Shown: one piece after another, positions 51,784 to 55,041 of the stretch
Position numbering within the stretch: position 1 is the stretch's first letter
How the letters are laid out: each line of letters starts with the position of its first letter
Source: Alphaproteobacteria bacterium
Lineage (GTDB): Bacteria > Pseudomonadota > Alphaproteobacteria > DSM-16000 > Inquilinaceae
Direction: 5' to 3'
NCBI GenBank assembly: GCA_009909005.1
Contig: JAAAOG010000074.1
Location: 1-55,041, forward strand
DNA length: 55,041 bases
Program-made: the position numbers and the translations under genes
Notes under the pieces: model-generated
What the model saw: the letters and a program-made list of their open reading frames with translations, nothing else
Database searches by the model: none
Told to the model about the DNA's origin: nothing

Positions 51784-53850
51784 ATGACCCAGAATTGGGG
51801 GCGTTTGGCGCTCTTGATCTACATGTCGGTGTTCGCCGGCATGCTGGCTCTCAGTCTTGCGCTGTATTTCATCGGCATCCGACCTTTGGCCGATCATTTG
51901 GCCGAGACCTATCACCGCGAAATCCACGATAGCCTGGCCGATACGCGGCAAATGTTTCGGGAGGTCATCCGGGACTTCGAGCAGGCCGCGGCGCGCCTCT
52001 CCGGCCGCAGGGCTGTTGCGGCCCGCCAGATCGCCTTTCTTCAGGGGCAGATCGATCTCGCCGACCTTGTCGCCTACAGCATCCCGCAACTGGCCGACAG
52101 CCTGGGCCCCGAAAGCCGCATCCGGGGGGTCCGACGGTACGGACCGGACGGGTCTTTCCTCTTTGCCGTGGGCGAACCGGCCGCCGGAGATCTGGCCGGC
52201 CGATGCGTCTCCCGATCCACGGGCGTCTCCCTGCTGGCGGTTCGGGACGACGGTGCCGGATTTGATTTCATCTACTGCTCGCCCATCCGACAGCCGGGGA
52301 TGGGTCTGATCGGCTTCGATGTCCTGCGCATGGATGGCAGCGACGTCTACCGGCTGATTGAAAGGGAAAGCAATGACTTCATGTCATTTCTCCTGACCAG
52401 AAACCATGATGACGTCCTTATCGCCCCCCCGACGGCAGAGGCGATGGAAGCTGTCGCGGTTTTTGCAGAGTCGTTGCAGGATGGGCGGGAGGCCGAAAAC
52501 TTTTCATTCTTCTGTTGTGCCAATCTGGCTGACCGGCTGGAGCTTCATGCGATCGTCGACAGGGAGCGCTATTTCGGTCCGATGCACGCGATTTACGACC
52601 GATTGCTGGTGTCTTTGCCGCTCGCCTTTGCCGCCGCGCTTACCTTGACCATGCTGACGGTCCGGCCCCTGTTCCGGGCCTTGGACAGGAAGGCCCGCCA
52701 GGCCCATGAGCGGCGCCTGTACCAGGAGCTTTTCCTGGGATCGAACGCGCTCATGCTGCTCATCGACCCGGCGGACGGCCGCATCGTCGATGCCAATCCG
52801 GCGGCGGAACGCTTTTATGGCTATGACCGGGCGACATTGCTGGCGATGACCATCCAGCAGATCAACACCCTGAGCCCGGACGCGGTCGCGGCGGAGCGGC
52901 GCCGGGCGCAGCAGCGCGAGGCCAACAGCTTCCTGTTCCGCCACCGTCTGGCGTCCGGCGATATCCGCGTTGTCGAGGTGCATTCCACGCCCCTCAGCTG
53001 GGACGGCGCGAGGCTGCTGTTCTCGGTCATCCACGATATGACGGAGCGCAAGCGCATGGAGGATGCGCTGGTCGAGGCCCGGCGGCACGCTGAAGAGGCC
53101 AACGCCGCCAAGAGCGCATTCATCGCCGCGATGAGCCACGAATTGCGCTCGCCGCTCAACGTCATTCTGGGCTTTTCGGAGGTCATTCACCACGAGATGT
53201 TCGGCCCGGTCGGCACGCCCCGGTACCGCGACTACGCCGCCGACATTCACAGGAGCGGCAGCCACCTGATCGAGCTGATCGACGACCTGCTCGACCTCGC
53301 CAAGATCGAGGCCGGCCGCTTCAAGATCGCACCGGAGCCGGTCGACCCCGGCGCGCTGGTCGCCGACTGCTTGAAGCTGGTCGGCGAGCGGGCCCGCAAT
53401 CACGGTCTGACCGTGGATCCGCGCATCGCCGAAGACCTGCCGGCGCTCTCGGCCGATCCCCGCGCCTTGCGGCAGATGCTGTTCAATCTTCTGTCCAATG
53501 CCATCAAATTCACCCCGGCGGGCGGGCGGATCACGGTTTCCGCCGTGCCGGCGGCCGATGGCGGCCTGGTGCTGTCGGTCGCCGACACGGGAATCGGCAT
53601 GTCGCCGGAGGACCGGGCGCATCTGTTCGAGCCTTTCTACCGCGCGCCCGATGCCGAACGCCGGCATATCGAGGGAACGGGGCTGGGACTGGCGCTGGTC
53701 CGCTCGCTGATGGAGCAGCATGGGGGGCGGGTGACGGTGGACAGTGCGCCGGGACAGGGCAGTGTCTTCCGCCTGGTCTTTCCGCCCGGCGAACCTCCGG
53801 GACAGGCGGCGGCCGGAACCGCACCGGACGCTTCGGGTTCTCTCCCCTAA
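51784..53850 (+). CDS. Membrane-bound PAS sensor histidine kinase
   Basis: This is a 688-residue sensor kinase. Helix one is at about 8-32 and helix two at about 280-300, enclosing a periplasmic sensor domain of about 245 residues. A PAS domain follows (about 320-430, NALMLLIDPADGRIVDANPA), then HisKA with H452 in MSHELRSPLNVILGF, and HATPase with N-box NLLSNAIKFTPAGG, VADTGIGMSPED, LFEPFYR and GTGLGLALV. There is no receiver domain and no partner regulator adjacent. The ATG at 51784 directly precedes helix one; an ATG at 51727 and a GTG at 51715 are alternatives. The signal is unknown. Confidence 0.92.
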   Translation: MTQNWGRLALLIYMSVFAGMLALSLALYFIGIRPLADHLAETYHREIHDSLADTRQMFREVIRDFEQAAARLSGRRAVAARQIAFLQGQIDLADLVAYSIPQLADSLGPESRIRGVRRYGPDGSFLFAVGEPAAGDLAGRCVSRSTGVSLLAVRDDGAGFDFIYCSPIRQPGMGLIGFDVLRMDGSDVYRLIERESNDFMSFLLTRNHDDVLIAPPTAEAMEAVAVFAESLQDGREAENFSFFCCANLADRLELHAIVDRERYFGPMHAIYDRLLVSLPLAFAAALTLTMLTVRPLFRALDRKARQAHERRLYQELFLGSNALMLLIDPADGRIVDANPAAERFYGYDRATLLAMTIQQINTLSPDAVAAERRRAQQREANSFLFRHRLASGDIRVVEVHSTPLSWDGARLLFSVIHDMTERKRMEDALVEARRHAEEANAAKSAFIAAMSHELRSPLNVILGFSEVIHHEMFGPVGTPRYRDYAADIHRSGSHLIELIDDLLDLAKIEAGRFKIAPEPVDPGALVADCLKLVGERARNHGLTVDPRIAEDLPALSADPRALRQMLFNLLSNAIKFTPAGGRITVSAVPAADGGLVLSVADTGIGMSPEDRAHLFEPFYRAPDAERRHIEGTGLGLALVRSLMEQHGGRVTVDSAPGQGSVFRLVFPPGEPPGQAAAGTAPDASGSLP

Positions 53851-53879
53851 CGCCATATGCATTCGAGGGAGAGACAGCC

Positions 53880-54242
53880 ATGAGATTGCGGAGCCTGCTC
53901 ACCGGGATGGCCGGCGCCTGTCTGATCGCCGGTTCGGCCGCCGCCCAGATGCAATATGTCTCGGCCGAAGGCCGGGAGATCCTGGACAATCTCAGCCCGG
54001 AATTCCGCGACTACGTGCTGTCGCTGATGGGGCCTGATCAGACCGTCCGCGGCATTGTCGAGACCACGATCCTCAACCGCCTGTCCGGCGCCTTCGCCGA
54101 GGTCGAGAGCATGGCGTATGACGAGACGGCGCAGGTCTGGGAGGTCGTGGTCGTGACGACCGAAGGCACGCGCCGCGGTCACCGGATCGACTATGTCATG
54201 CTGGACCAGTTCTACGTCGCGCCCGTCGCGGAGATGCCCTAG
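53880..54242 (+). CDS. Small secreted protein of unknown function
   Basis: This is a 120-residue protein with a signal peptide (MRLRSLLTGMAGACLIAGSA, cleavage near AAAQM). The mature part has helix EGREILDNLSPEFRDYVLSL and a beta-like half (WEVVVVTTEGTRRGHRIDYV). The ATG at 53880 follows GAGGGAG. It begins 29 bp after the histidine kinase, so the two are probably one operon, and it could be a periplasmic accessory of that sensor (inference). No family is recognised. Confidence 0.78.
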   Translation: MRLRSLLTGMAGACLIAGSAAAQMQYVSAEGREILDNLSPEFRDYVLSLMGPDQTVRGIVETTILNRLSGAFAEVESMAYDETAQVWEVVVVTTEGTRRGHRIDYVMLDQFYVAPVAEMP

Positions 54243-54608
54243 GGCCCGGTCGATCGGGGCCGCAGGCCGCGGCGGCATGCGAGCCCGCCGGTCGAGGGTC
54301 GGCATTACCGGCATGACGCACGGCCCGGGTCGCCGGCCCCCGGCCGCAGCCCTGTGACGGGCGGCGGAGAAGGCCAGCGCAAGAGAGGGCCGTCGCGTGT
54401 GCCGGATGCGCCTCTGCCGCAGGCGCACGCCGGGGCCGGCACCGGTCTCCGGCAGGACGTCCGCGCCGGCCCCTTCGAGGCCGGCTTGCACCGCCGCCGG
54501 CACAATCCGGAAATTCCCGGTAAATTCCCGGTCAACGCGCCGCGGTTCTATGAGCGGCGGATTGATGAGCCGCTGATTGATGAGCGGCCACGTCCCATGG
54601 AGTGGTAT
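54243..54608. other. Gene-free GC-rich stretch before the repeat array
   Basis: No gene is supported, and the short frames on both strands show no domain. A short direct repeat, AAATTCCCGGT, occurs at about 54511-54521 and 54522-54532. The elements GATTGATGAGC and ATTGATGAGC occur at about 54560-54582. Its end leads into the tandem repeat. Confidence 0.45.
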
Positions 54609-54945
54609 CGCCGCGGCCTCATTGAAGATATATTGCTTTTCGGAGGGTCGGCGTCCCGCCGACCTCTTTCCACCGCCAAGTATTGCCGCGGTCTCATTGA
54701 AGTGCACGATCGTATCGACGGCGGCAGGATGCCGCCGCTCCTTTCCGCGGCAAGTGTCACCGCGGCTTCATTGAAGATATATTGAGACCCGGAGGGTCGG
54801 CGTCCCGCCGACCTCTTTCCACGGCCAAGTATTGCGACGGCCTTATTGAAGTGCACGATCGTATCGACGGCGGCAGGATGCCGCCGCTCCTTTCCGCGGC
54901 AAGTATCACCGCGGCTTCATTGAAGATATATTGAGCCCCGGAGCT
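54609..54945. repeat. Tandem repeat, 149-bp period of alternating 75- and 74-bp half units
   Basis: The marker TCATTGAAG starts at 54619, 54694, 54768 and 54917, with TTATTGAAG at 54843, so half units alternate 75 and 74 bp and the full period is 149 bp. Half unit A has GAAGATATATTG then GGAGGGTCGGCGTCCCGCC (cores at about 54642-54664 and 54791-54813). Half unit B has GTGCACGATCGTATCGAC then GGCGGCAGGATGCCGCC (54720-54736 and 54869-54885). Both end in a CCTTTCC/CTTTCCAC and GCAAGT/GCCAAGT tail. Each core is a perfect hairpin. Short minus-strand frames across it are repeat translations, not genes. Confidence 0.88.
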
Positions 54946-54963
54946 CTTTAATCCCCTCATTTT

Positions 54964-55041
54964 TCAAGCAACTTTAAAGAGTCCATTGAAGGCGGCTTCG
55001 TCTTTTATGGTTTCGGCATAGCTCTGCATGAGGGTGGTGAG
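54964..55041 (-). CDS. 3' end of a gene running off the right edge
   Basis: An open minus-strand frame enters from the edge and ends at a TGA at 54966-54964, giving 25 residues, including LMQSYAETIKDEAAFNGLF and ending KVA. Composition is less GC-rich than the rest of the window. Too little is present to name the protein. It may be part of an accessory gene beyond the repeat array. Confidence 0.4.
   Translation of the reverse strand, partial: LTTLMQSYAETIKDEAAFNGLFKVA

Noticed and set aside
54609-54945. A possible CRISPR array
   Set aside because: Units are contiguous 74-75 bp repeats without unique spacers, and no cas gene is near.
54548-54960. Minus-strand small ORFs with SAGRRPS and GGILPPSIRSC strings
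   Set aside because: They are translations of the tandem hairpin repeats and lack independent coding signals.

Overview
The window is high-GC (about two thirds G+C by eye) chromosomal DNA of an alphaproteobacterium, most likely of the Rhodospirillales type. The basis is gene content and style: tamAB, an ftsE-ftsX-ydcF-plsC block beside an MJ0042 zinc-ribbon gene, a CpdR-like single-domain receiver, egtB-egtD, DUF4139 and VTT proteins, and very frequent TGATG stop/start overlaps. No rRNA, tRNA, CRISPR array, integrase or complete insertion sequence was seen. The assignment to this group is inference; no phylogenetic marker such as rRNA is present.

Layout. 0.1-4.0 kb: a pentapeptide-repeat protein, an EamA transporter and an OLD-like ATPase. 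4.1-11.2 kb: a DUF2934 protein and the tamA-tamB outer-membrane assembly pair. 11.3-13.6 kb: the ergothioneine pair egtB-egtD. 13.9-21.0 kb: a secreted DUF4139 protein, then a kaiB-kaiC-(pseudo-receiver/PAS) operon and a five-domain PPC exoprotein. 21.3-23.4 kb: a small coiled-coil protein, asd and a methyltransferase. 23.4-27.4 kb: an accessory stretch with locally lower GC, repeat elements around its first half, two XRE regulators, a probably inactive secreted nuclease-fold protein, small orphan ORFs and a translationally coupled AAA ATPase/PIN-nuclease pair. 27.4-33.4 kb: an aldo/keto reductase, plsC, ydcF, ftsX, ftsE, a zinc-ribbon membrane protein and a CpdR-like receiver. 33.4-43.9 kb: a GT39-like membrane glycosyltransferase, bcp, a DUF5648 repeat protein, a META protein, an SLT transglycosylase, a MarC protein, a HAD hydrolase and acetoacetyl-CoA synthetase. 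44.2-48.9 kb: circularly permuted ATP-grasp, alpha-E and transglutaminase genes, followed by an XpaC-like gene. 49.0-54.2 kb: a secreted VWA protein, several very small membrane or winged-helix-like proteins, a VTT protein, a PAS histidine kinase and a small secreted protein. 54.2-55.0 kb: a gene-free stretch with a 149-bp-period tandem repeat, then the 3' end of a gene that runs off the right edge.

The most interesting item is the kai operon. KaiC keeps both P-loops and all three phospho-acceptor residues of the cyanobacterial clock protein (T421, S426, T427 here), KaiB is intact, and there is no KaiA. Two bases after kaiC lies a protein with a degenerate receiver domain fused to PAS. Cyanobacterial KaiA also carries an N-terminal pseudo-receiver, so this gene is a good candidate for the missing input or output partner. 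Second are the ATPase/PIN pair and the OLD-like ATPase, both plausible nuclease-based defence modules. Third is a family of palindromic dispersed elements that recurs at 13.9, 23.4, 25.5 and 54.6-54.9 kb.
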